From assembly GCF_003014485.1 (NCBI RefSeq), contig NZ_PYGA01000008.1, positions 62,001-126,000 of the forward strand: a DNA stretch of 64,000 nucleotides. Reading direction: 5' to 3'. The translations under genes were made by a program, and so were the position numbers. Shown here in pieces: positions 34,502 through 41,656 of this stretch (the stretch's first letter is position 1; each line of letters starts with the position of its first letter). The DNA comes from Murinocardiopsis flavida. Lineage in GTDB: Bacteria; Actinomycetota; Actinomycetes; Streptosporangiales; Streptosporangiaceae. Below the pieces are notes generated by a model. It did no database searches and was not told the DNA's origin. It saw nothing but the letters and a program-made list of their open reading frames with translations.

Positions 34502-35662
34502 GTGTCCTTGCCGCCGCTGGTCGAGCCGGCCGACGAGCTGACCGTTGACGAGGTGCGCCGATACTCCCGCCACCTGATCATTCCCGATGTCGGCATGGAC
34601 GGCCAGAAGCGCCTGAAGAACGCCAAGGTGCTGGTTGTCGGGGCGGGCGGGCTCGGTTCGCCCGCGCTGCTGTACCTTGCCGCCGCCGGGGTCGGGACCC
34701 TCGGCGTCATCGACTTCGACGTCGTCGACGAGTCCAACCTCCAGCGCCAGGTCATCCACGGCCAGAGCGACGTCGGCAAGCTCAAGGCCGAGTCCGCACG
34801 CGAGAGCGTCGAGGAGATCAACCCGTTCGTCACGGTGGTCCTGCACAAGGAGCAGCTCGACACCGACAACGCGCTGGAGATCTTCGCCGGGTACGACCTC
34901 ATCCTCGACGGCACCGACAACTTCGCGACGCGCTACCTGGTGAACGACGCCGCGGTGCTGCTCGACAAGCCGTACGTGTGGGGCTCGATCTACCGCTTCG
35001 ACGGCCAGGTCAGCGTGTTCTGGAACGAGTACGGCCCGAACTACCGCGACCTCTACCCCGAGCCCCCGCCCGCGGGCATGGTGCCGTCCTGCGCCGAAGG
35101 CGGCGTGCTGGGCGTCCTGTGCGCCGCGATCGGCTCCGTGATGGTGAACGAGGCCATCAAGCTCATCACCGGCATCGGCGAGACCCTCGTCGGCCGGCTG
35201 ATGATCTACGACGCCCTGGAGATGACCTGGCGCACGGTCAAGGTCCGCAAGGACCCCGAGGGTGAGCCCATCACCGAGCTCATCGACTACGAGGCGTTCT
35301 GCGGCGTGGTGTCGGAGGAGGCCGAGGAGGCCGCGGCGGGGTCCACCATCACCGCCCGCGAGCTCAAGCGGATGATCGACAACGGCGAGGACTTCCAGCT
35401 CGTCGACGTCCGGGAGAAGAACGAGTACGAGATCGTCAGCATCCCCGGCGCCGTGCTCATCCCCAAGGGCGAGTTCCTGAACGGCGAGGCGTTCGCCAAG
35501 CTGCCGCAGGACAAGAAGATCGTGCTGCACTGCAAGTCGGGCGGCCGTTCGGCCGAGGCGCTCGCCGCACTCAAGGGCGCCGGTTTCGGCAACTCGGTCC
35601 ACGTGGGCGGCGGCGTGCTCGCATGGGTCAACCAGATCGACCCCAGCCTGCCCGCCTACTGA
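34502..35662 (+). CDS. moeZ: MoeZ: adenylyltransferase-sulfurtransferase (E1-like plus rhodanese)
   Basis: 386 residues. It activates the C-terminus of small sulfur carriers (MoaD, CysO, ThiS types) and delivers sulfur. The E1-like domain (1-270) has RYSRHLIIPDVGMDGQKRLK, VVGAGGLGSPALLYLAAAGV, ESNLQRQVIHG and DGTDNFATRYLVND. The rhodanese domain (285-386) has the catalytic C344 in LHCKSGGRSAEAL. The GTG at 34502 is chosen for the AGGAG 5 nt upstream and for homology. The frame is open to an ATG at 34421 (MSESSSRPRHAHVHADATP), which might give a longer form. It pairs functionally with moaE in this window. Confidence 0.95.
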   Translation: MSLPPLVEPADELTVDEVRRYSRHLIIPDVGMDGQKRLKNAKVLVVGAGGLGSPALLYLAAAGVGTLGVIDFDVVDESNLQRQVIHGQSDVGKLKAESARESVEEINPFVTVVLHKEQLDTDNALEIFAGYDLILDGTDNFATRYLVNDAAVLLDKPYVWGSIYRFDGQVSVFWNEYGPNYRDLYPEPPPAGMVPSCAEGGVLGVLCAAIGSVMVNEAIKLITGIGETLVGRLMIYDALEMTWRTVKVRKDPEGEPITELIDYEAFCGVVSEEAEEAAAGSTITARELKRMIDNGEDFQLVDVREKNEYEIVSIPGAVLIPKGEFLNGEAFAKLPQDKKIVLHCKSGGRSAEALAALKGAGFGNSVHVGGGVLAWVNQIDPSLPAY

Positions 35663-35735
35663 CCCGCCGACCGGGGTTCGGGCGCGTGGGTTCGCCTGCT
35701 GCCCCGCCGATCGGGGCATCGGCGTGCCGGTCCGC
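35651..35735. repeat. 40-bp tandem duplication spanning the moeZ stop codon
   Basis: CGCCTACTGACCCGCCGACC (from 35653, containing the stop TGA) recurs 40 bp later as CGCCTGCTGCCCCGCCGATC, with similarity continuing for about 36 bp. Confidence 0.7.
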
Positions 35736-35759
35736 CCGGCCGCCGACCCGAGCGCGCGT

Positions 35760-35796
35760 GAACGGGCCGCCGCGGATCCTCCGCGGCGGCCCGTTC
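35760..35796 (+). terminator. strong hairpin terminator after moeZ
   Basis: A 17-bp perfect stem (left arm GAACGGGCCGCCGCGGA) with loop TCC, about 100 bp after the moeZ stop; no T-run. Confidence 0.7.
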
Positions 35797-35898
35797 TGCT
35801 GCGCGGATCCCGCGCAGAGGCCGAACATGGGTGGCCGCCGTTCGGGGTAGACCCTGTTACCCCGGGTGATCGTGGGGATCGGATCGGGAGGCGTCATT

Positions 35899-36264
35899 AT
35901 GCAGGGTCGATGGGCGGACTGGGTGATCATGGCGGCGGGTGTGGCACCCGCGGTCGGGTGGGCGTGGCACGGCATGATCGGGCCGGGAATGGCGGCCATG
36001 CTGATGCTGGGCATGGGCATCGTCCTCGCGGCGTGCATGGCGATCACCCGTCCCGGGCTGGTGGCGGCCGAGGTGTGCGTTCTGCTCCTCGCCGTGCTCC
36101 TCGTCCTGACCCCGACCTACGCCGGCTTCGCCGACCAGGCCGCCGCGGCGTGGACGGCGTGGGCCGCCGGCGCCGTCGCAGGGCTGCTGAGCCTGCTGTG
36201 CCTGCCGCTCAGCTACCGGGAGTACCGCAGGGTCCTCGCCTACCGCTCCAAACAGAACGCCTGA
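35899..36264 (+). CDS. small four-helix membrane protein (SPW-repeat-like)
   Basis: 121 residues from the ATG at 35899, which has GGGAGG 7 nt upstream. Four predicted membrane helices: DWVIMAAGVAPAVGWAWHGM, AAMLMLGMGIVLAACMAI, VAAEVCVLLLAVLLVLTPTY and WTAWAAGAVAGLLSLLCLPL. The start (W-DW-x-n-G) recalls SPW-repeat proteins, though the SPW triplets themselves are not clear. Function unknown. Its stop codon opens a seven-unit minisatellite. Confidence 0.7.
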   Translation: MQGRWADWVIMAAGVAPAVGWAWHGMIGPGMAAMLMLGMGIVLAACMAITRPGLVAAEVCVLLLAVLLVLTPTYAGFADQAAAAWTAWAAGAVAGLLSLLCLPLSYREYRRVLAYRSKQNA

Positions 36265-36480
36265 CCCGGCCCGCCGCTCCTCGCGGAGCGCCTGACCGGC
36301 CCGCCGCTCCTCGCGGAGCGCCTGACCGGCCCGCTGCACCGAGCGGAGCGCCCGACCCTGGACGTCCCACTGAGCGGAGCCCATGCGCCGGGTCGTCATT
36401 GAGCGGAGCGACTGACCCGGTCCGTTGCTCCTCGCGGAGCGCCTGATCCGGCCCGCCGCCCCGAGCGGGCCCCTGCCCCA
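36259..36480. repeat. about seven 30-bp tandem repeats starting at a gene end
   Basis: Units of about 30 bp (consensus near CCGCCGCTCCTCGCGGAGCG plus CCTGACCGGC). The copies at 36271-36300 and 36301-36330 are identical; the next are diverged (GAGCGGAGC core kept at 36341, 36372, 36403 and 36437). The first unit includes the TGA of the preceding gene. The unit has a dyad (CTCCTCGCGGAG) and so could form hairpins. Confidence 0.9.
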
Positions 36481-36487
36481 GGGCCGC

Positions 36488-36493
36488 TATTCT
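36488..36493 (+). promoter_or_regulatory. -10 element, probable leaderless ATL promoter
   Basis: TATTCT, then GCGGTC, then the ATG at 36500. Confidence 0.5.
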
Positions 36494-36499
36494 GCGGTC

Positions 36500-36823
36500 A
36501 TGGCACGACCCGACGCGCACCCCGACGACTACGCCGAGCGGGTCCTCGACATCGCCGAGGCGATTCCACCGGGCCGGGTGATGTCCTACGGCGACATCGC
36601 CGAGTACGTCGGCGAGGGCGGACCGCGCCAGGTGGGCGCCGTAATGTCGCGGTGGGGCGGCGGGGTCCCGTGGTGGCGGGTCATCCGCTCCGACGGCACG
36701 CCGCCACCCGGGCATGAGGTCCGGGCGCGGGAGCAGTACGCGGCTGAGGCCACCCCCATGCGCCCCGGCGCCGACCGCGTCGACATGCGCCGCGCCCGCT
36801 GGACGGGCGAAGCGCACCGATAG
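36500..36823 (+). CDS. alkyltransferase-like (ATL) DNA-repair protein
   Basis: 107 residues with the fold of the C-terminal domain of O6-alkylguanine-DNA alkyltransferase: AEAIPPGRVMSYGDIAEYVG (arginine finger and helix-turn-helix) and RQVGAVMSRWGGGVPWWRVIRSDG. The acceptor cysteine of PCHRV is replaced by W58 in PWWRV. ATL proteins bind O6-alkylguanine, flip it out and recruit nucleotide excision repair. Typical ATLs have PWHRV, so the second Trp is a further change. The gene end is duplicated downstream. Confidence 0.88.
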   Translation: MARPDAHPDDYAERVLDIAEAIPPGRVMSYGDIAEYVGEGGPRQVGAVMSRWGGGVPWWRVIRSDGTPPPGHEVRAREQYAAEATPMRPGADRVDMRRARWTGEAHR

Positions 36824-36905
36824 TGCCGCAGTGCCCGCTGGACGGCGAAGCGCGGCGATGGTGCCGCGGTGCCCGCTGGACGGCGAAGCGCGGCGATAGC
36901 GCCGT
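36795..36905. repeat. three 38-bp tandem copies of the ATL gene 3' end
   Basis: Copies begin CCCGCTGGACGG at 36795, 36834 and 36872. Copy 1 encodes the last codons and the TAG stop; copy 2 has TGG at that position and copy 3 has TAG again. Copies 2 and 3 are nearly identical. Confidence 0.9.
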
Positions 36906-37284
36906 CGGCTCCTCAGCGCAGATGACGCCAGGGCCACGTCCCCCCTTCAGCCCCTCGCAACATCGCAGGCTGCCGCTCCGCGCGAAGCGTGAGCGGTGCG
37001 CAATCCCGTTGTTTTCGGGAGGCGGGGCTTTCGGTCTGGGCCTGGCGCAGAGGGTGGGTGCCGAGAGTGTCCTTCCTCACAGTGGACCTGGGCACCGTCC
37101 CCTGAGGCAAGGACGCTCTCGCCCTCGGACGCCCTCATCATGGGACTCCTCATCCTGGGGCGCGTTCGTCCCCGGACACCTCGGCTTCCGGGTGCCCTCG
37201 TCCTGGGACGCCCCGTCCCCGGGCCGTCTCTTGTCGCGCAGCGAGGGCCGCGGCGGCGGGGTGAGGTCGGGCGTGTCTCCGTCT
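36906..37284. other. intergenic region without a supported gene
   Basis: About 380 bp of irregular composition. It contains loose, diverged repeats of the type CTCATCCTGGGGCGCGTTCG and CTCGTCCTGGGACGCCCCGT (about 37145-37230). The reading frames here are not protein-like. Nothing else supported. Confidence 0.4.
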
Positions 37285-37305
37285 ACCTGACAGGAGGTGT
37301 CAGGT
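37285..37305. promoter_or_regulatory. 8-5-8 operator-like dyad before the SDR gene
   Basis: ACCTGACA-GGAGG-TGTCAGGT, a perfect dyad. It is 51 bp upstream of the SDR start and next to a possible -10 (TACGAT at about 37313-37318), so a bound repressor or activator would control that promoter. Confidence 0.65.
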
Positions 37306-37355
37306 TCGCTTTCTACGATCGGGGCACGACTACAGGGCGACACAAGGGGACGGGT

Positions 37356-38264
37356 ATGGGCGAGACACCGTTGGCGGGGACGATTGCGCTGGTCGCGGGG
37401 GCGACGCGGGGGGCGGGGCGCGGTATCGCCGCGGAGTTGGGCGCTGCGGGGGCCACGGTCTACTGCACCGGCCGGTCGACCCGGGAGCAGCGGTCCGAGA
37501 TTGGCCGCCCGGAGACCATCGAGGAGACCGCTGAACTGGTCACGGCGCTGGGCGGGACCGGGATCCCGGTCCAGGTCGACCACCTCGTGCCCGAGGAGGT
37601 CGCCGCGCTGGCGGCGCGCGTCGACGCCGAGCAGGGGCGGCTCGACGTCCTGGTGAACGACATCTCGGGCGGCAGTCCCGAGTTCAACACCCCCATCTGG
37701 GAGCACCCGTTGGACGAGGGGCTGCGGTCGCTGCGGCTCGCCGTGGAGACCCACCTCATCACCTCCCACCACCTGGTGCCGCTGGTGATCCGCGCGGGTG
37801 GGCTGGTCGTCGAGGTCGGCGACGGGACGACGGAGTACAACGACGCCTTCTACCGGGAGTCGATGTTCTACGACCTGTCCAAGGTCGCGGCGAACCGGAT
37901 GGCGTACGGCCTCGCCGAGGAGCTGCGCCCGCACGGCTGCGCGGCGGTGGCGATCACACCGGGGTGGCTGCGGTCGGAGGAGATGCTGGACCTGTTCGGC
38001 GTCGCCGAGGAGAACTGGCGCGACGCCGTCGCCGCGCAGCCGCACTTCTGCATCTCGGAGACGCCGCGGTTCGTCGGCAGGGCGGTCGCGGCGCTGGCGG
38101 CGGATCCCGATCGGGCACGCTGGTCGGGCGGTTCGGTGTCCAGCGGCGGGCTCGCCAAGGTGTACGGGTTCACCGACCTCGACGGCAGCCGCCCGGACGC
38201 CTGGCGCTACATTGTCGAGGTCGAGCGCAAGGACGGCCCCGCCGATGCCACCGGGTATCGGTGA
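37356..38264 (+). CDS. short-chain dehydrogenase/reductase (SDR) family protein
   Basis: 302 residues from the ATG at 37356, after AAGGGGACGGGT. The NAD(P) motif is LVAGATRGAGRGIAAELG, followed by YCTGRSTREQRSE, a loop typical of the long SDRs of this type. NDISGG stands where NNAG is usual. The catalytic Tyr-Lys is in FYDLSKVAANRMAYGLAEEL, and ITPGWLRSEEML follows. Substrate unknown. A frame extending up to 36996 is not coding-like. Regulation by the upstream dyad is likely. Its 3' end is part of a three-copy tandem repeat. Confidence 0.9.
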   Translation: MGETPLAGTIALVAGATRGAGRGIAAELGAAGATVYCTGRSTREQRSEIGRPETIEETAELVTALGGTGIPVQVDHLVPEEVAALAARVDAEQGRLDVLVNDISGGSPEFNTPIWEHPLDEGLRSLRLAVETHLITSHHLVPLVIRAGGLVVEVGDGTTEYNDAFYRESMFYDLSKVAANRMAYGLAEELRPHGCAAVAITPGWLRSEEMLDLFGVAEENWRDAVAAQPHFCISETPRFVGRAVAALAADPDRARWSGGSVSSGGLAKVYGFTDLDGSRPDAWRYIVEVERKDGPADATGYR

Positions 38265-38390
38265 GCGGTGCTGCGGCAGTGGGACCCGCCGACGCCGCCG
38301 GGTGGTGAGCGGCGCTGCGGCAGTGGGACCCGCCGATGTCACCGGGTACCGGGTACCGGTGCGCGGCCCTGCGGCGGTGGTGGGGGCACG
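38238..38390. repeat. three tandem copies (44-47 bp) spanning the SDR stop codon
   Basis: Copies start CCCGCCGATGCCACCGGGTA (38239), CCCGCCGACGCCGCCGGGTG (38285) and CCCGCCGATGTCACCGGGTA (38329); the shared downstream part is GAGCGGTGCTGCGGCAGTGG. Copy 1 contains the end of the SDR gene and its TGA. Confidence 0.9.
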
Positions 38391-38478
38391 GCGGCGGGTG
38401 GGGCGCACGGTGTCGGCGGATGGGCGTGTCTGCTCATGTTCGGCGCGTTTGTCGTGAGCGTCTGGTGAACTTGGAGGG

Positions 38479-41400
38479 GTGAGCCCCTCCCCGTATCGTC
38501 TTGTGCGGCGTGTGCACGATGTCGTGCCACCGCCGCGGCTCGACGAGTACCAGCAGCGCGTGGTCGCCCACAAGGGCGGCCCGCTGCTGGTCCTCGCCGG
38601 GCCGGGTACGGGCAAGACCACCACCATTGTCGAGTCGGTGGTCGACCGCATCGAGAACCGCGGGGTCGACCCGTCGCGGGTGCTCGTCCTGACCTTCAGC
38701 CGCAAGGCGGCGCAGGAGCTCCGCGAGCGCATCACCGCGCGGCTGCGCCGCACCACCCGCGAGCCGCTGGCGCTGACCTTCCACTCCTACGCCTACGCCC
38801 TGATCCGGCGCGAGCTCACCCGGTTGGGCGACCGCGCACCCCGGCTGCTTTCGGGGCCCGAGCAGCTCATGGAGGTCCGCGAGCTGCTGTCGTGGGAGGT
38901 CGAGGACGGCGCGGAGCTGTGGCCCGAGAAGCTCCGCCCCGCGCTCGCGACCCGCGGGTTCGCCGAGGAGCTGCGCGACTTCCTCATGCGCGCCCAGGAA
39001 CGCGGCCTCGACTCCGATGCGCTGCGGCGGCTGGGCGCCGAGCGGGACAGCGGCGACTGGTCGGCCGCCGCCGGGTTCCTCGACCGCTACACCGGCCGCT
39101 TCGACATCGCGCCGACCCCCACGCTGAACTACGCCGAGCTGGTGCGCATCGCGGCGAACCTGCTCACCGACCCCGAGATCCGCGAGCGGGAGCGCGCGGC
39201 GCGCGAAGTGGTGTTCGTCGACGAGTACCAGGACACCGACCCCGCGCAGGAGGAGCTGCTGCGCGAGCTCGCGGGCGGCGGCAGGGAGCTCATCGCCGTC
39301 GGCGACCCCGACCAGTCCATCTACGGCTTCCGCGGTGCCGACGTCCGCGGCATCCTCGATTTCCCCCGGCGGTTCCCCGCGGCTACGGGCGAGTCGGCGC
39401 CCGTCGTCGCGCTGCGGGTGTGCCGGCGCAGCGGGGCCGCGCTCCTGGCGGCCTCGCGCAGCGTCGCCGCGCGGCTGCCCGCCTCGCCCAGCCCGGCCGG
39501 CGGCCGCGTCAACGCGCACCGGCTGCTCGATCCCGCTGCGGGTTCCGCCGACGGCGAGGCCCGCGTGCTCGTCGCCGAGAGCCCCGCGCAGGAGGCGGCG
39601 GTGGTGGCCGACACCCTGCGCCGCGCGCACCTCATCGACGGCGTCCCGTGGTCGCGCATGGCGGTGCTGGTGCGCTCGGCGGCCCGGCAGATCCCGGTGC
39701 TGCGCCGGGCGCTGGCCGCGGCGGGGGTGCCCACGGCGGTGGGCGGCGACGAACTCCCCCTCGCCGCCGAGCCGCTGGTGCGCCCGCTGCTGCTGCTGAT
39801 CCGCTGCGCGCTGCGCCCCGAGACCCTCGACGAATCCGCGGCGCATCAGTTGCTCATCAGCCCGTTCGGCGGGGCCGACAGCATCGGCCTGCGCCGCCTG
39901 GGCCGTGCGCTGCGCCAGCTCGAACTCGACACCCGGGGAGCGGGGACCCGCCCGGCGGCGGCGCTGCTCGCCGAGGCGCTGCGCGACCCCCGCGAACTCA
40001 CCATGGTCGACCCCGCTGTGCGCGCCCCCGCCGACCGCGTCGCCGGGTTCCTGCGGCTCGTCCGCGACCGCACCGCCGCGGGCGCCTCCGCCGAGGACGT
40101 CCTGTGGGCGGTGTGGAACGACAGCGCGCTCGCCGAGCGCCTGCTGCGGGCCAGCCAGGCGGGCGGGCGCCGGGGCGCGGCGGCAGACCGCGACCTCGAC
40201 TCCGCCGTGGCGCTGTTCGAGAGCGCGGCGCGCTACTGCGACCGGCTGCCCCCGGGGGCGCCCGAGGGGTTCCTGGACGACCTCGAAGCCCAGGAGATCC
40301 CGGCCGACACCCTGGCCGAGCACACGCCTGAGGGCGATGCCGTGCGCATCCTCACCGCGCACCGCTCCAAGGGCCTCGAATGGGACCTCACGGTCGTGGC
40401 GGGCGTCCAGGAGGGCGGCTGGCCCGACCTGCGGCTGCGCGGTTCGCTGCTGGGCGTCGAGCAGTTGGTCGACACCGTGGCCGGGTTCGCGGAGAACTCC
40501 GGTGCGGCGGTCGCCTCCCGGCTGCTGGACGAGGAGCGGCGGCTGTTCTACGTCGCCGTCACGCGCGCCCGCCGCTCGCTGGTCGTCACCGCGGTGGCGG
40601 GCGACGACGCCGAGGAGCGGCCGTCCCGGTTCCTGGCGGAGCTGGGCCTCGGCGAACCCGAGCGGGTCGCCACGGGGCGCCGGTGGCTGACTCTCCCCGC
40701 GTTGGTGGCCGACCTCCGGTCGGTCGTCACCGACACCTCGGCGGCCGAGCAGTTGCGCCGGGCCGCAGCGGCGCACCTCGCCCGCCTCGCCGACGCCGGT
40801 GTGCGCGGCGCCGACCCCGCCGAGTGGCACGCGCTGACCGAACTCTCCGACGACCGCCCCCTGATCGACGAAGGCGGCACCATCCGGGTTTCGCCGTCGC
40901 AGGTGGGCAGCTTCACCGTGTGCCGGCTGCGCTGGCTGCTGGAGAACGCCGCCGGCGCCTCGGGCGCCGACATGTCCTCGGCGCTGGGGTCCATCGTCCA
41001 CGCCATCGCGGTGCTGGTCGCCGAGGGCGCCGGGCTCGACGACATCCACCGCCGCATGGACCGCATCTGGGCCGATCTCGACTTCGGCGGCCCGTGGTTC
41101 GCCGGGAAGGAGCGCGAGCGCGCCGACGCCATGGTCGACAAGCTGCTCGCCTGGCACACGTCCGACCCCCGCGAGCTGGTCGTCACCGAGGAGGGCTTCA
41201 AGGTCGACATCGGCGGTATCGAGATCACCGGCCGGGTCGACCGGCTCGAACGCGACGCCGAGGGCCGCGCCGTCGTGGTCGACATCAAGACCGGGGGGAC
41301 CCGTCCCGGCGACACCGAGCTCGCCCGCTACCCTCAACTGGGCGTGTACCAGTTGGCGGTGCTCCGCTCGGCCTTCGCCAAGTTCGGCCTCGACCACCCC

Positions 41401-41631
41401 GGCGGCGCCGAACTCGTCCAGGTCGGCAAGGGCGGCTACACCGCGTCGGCCCGGGTCCAGGCGCAGCGCCCGCTCGGCGACGACCCCGATCCCGGCTGGT
41501 CGGAGACCCTGGTGCGCGACGTCGCCGACGGCATGTCCGGGTCGCGGTTCGCCGCAACGGTGAACCCCAACTGCGACTCCTGCCCGGTGCGGTCGAGCTG
41601 CCCGGCACACGACGAAGGGAAGCGCACGTGA
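38479..41631 (+). CDS. adnA: AdnA subunit of the AdnAB helicase-nuclease
   Basis: 1050 residues, the size of mycobacterial AdnA. The N-terminal UvrD-like motor has LAGPGTGKTTTIVESV, FSRKAAQELRERI, VFVDEYQDTDPAQEELL, GDPDQSIYGFRGAD, LTAHRSKGLEWDLTVV and FYVAVTRARRSL. The C-terminal RecB-type nuclease has VDIKTGGT, and the iron-sulfur cysteines are C(RLRW) plus NCDSCPVRSSC. With AdnB it processes double-strand breaks for recombination. The GTG at 38479 has GGAGGG directly before it and PYRLVRR is conserved at this end, so the start stands despite short spacing. Confidence 0.93.
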   Translation: MSPSPYRLVRRVHDVVPPPRLDEYQQRVVAHKGGPLLVLAGPGTGKTTTIVESVVDRIENRGVDPSRVLVLTFSRKAAQELRERITARLRRTTREPLALTFHSYAYALIRRELTRLGDRAPRLLSGPEQLMEVRELLSWEVEDGAELWPEKLRPALATRGFAEELRDFLMRAQERGLDSDALRRLGAERDSGDWSAAAGFLDRYTGRFDIAPTPTLNYAELVRIAANLLTDPEIRERERAAREVVFVDEYQDTDPAQEELLRELAGGGRELIAVGDPDQSIYGFRGADVRGILDFPRRFPAATGESAPVVALRVCRRSGAALLAASRSVAARLPASPSPAGGRVNAHRLLDPAAGSADGEARVLVAESPAQEAAVVADTLRRAHLIDGVPWSRMAVLVRSAARQIPVLRRALAAAGVPTAVGGDELPLAAEPLVRPLLLLIRCALRPETLDESAAHQLLISPFGGADSIGLRRLGRALRQLELDTRGAGTRPAAALLAEALRDPRELTMVDPAVRAPADRVAGFLRLVRDRTAAGASAEDVLWAVWNDSALAERLLRASQAGGRRGAAADRDLDSAVALFESAARYCDRLPPGAPEGFLDDLEAQEIPADTLAEHTPEGDAVRILTAHRSKGLEWDLTVVAGVQEGGWPDLRLRGSLLGVEQLVDTVAGFAENSGAAVASRLLDEERRLFYVAVTRARRSLVVTAVAGDDAEERPSRFLAELGLGEPERVATGRRWLTLPALVADLRSVVTDTSAAEQLRRAAAAHLARLADAGVRGADPAEWHALTELSDDRPLIDEGGTIRVSPSQVGSFTVCRLRWLLENAAGASGADMSSALGSIVHAIAVLVAEGAGLDDIHRRMDRIWADLDFGGPWFAGKERERADAMVDKLLAWHTSDPRELVVTEEGFKVDIGGIEITGRVDRLERDAEGRAVVVDIKTGGTRPGDTELARYPQLGVYQLAVLRSAFAKFGLDHPGGAELVQVGKGGYTASARVQAQRPLGDDPDPGWSETLVRDVADGMSGSRFAATVNPNCDSCPVRSSCPAHDEGKRT

Positions 41632-41656
41632 CATCTCCCGCGCAGCGGGCGGCGCG

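Noticed and set aside
36996-37355. N-terminal extension of the SDR gene
   Set aside because: It crosses the operator dyad and irregular repeats; the SDR fold starts at the ATG at 37356.
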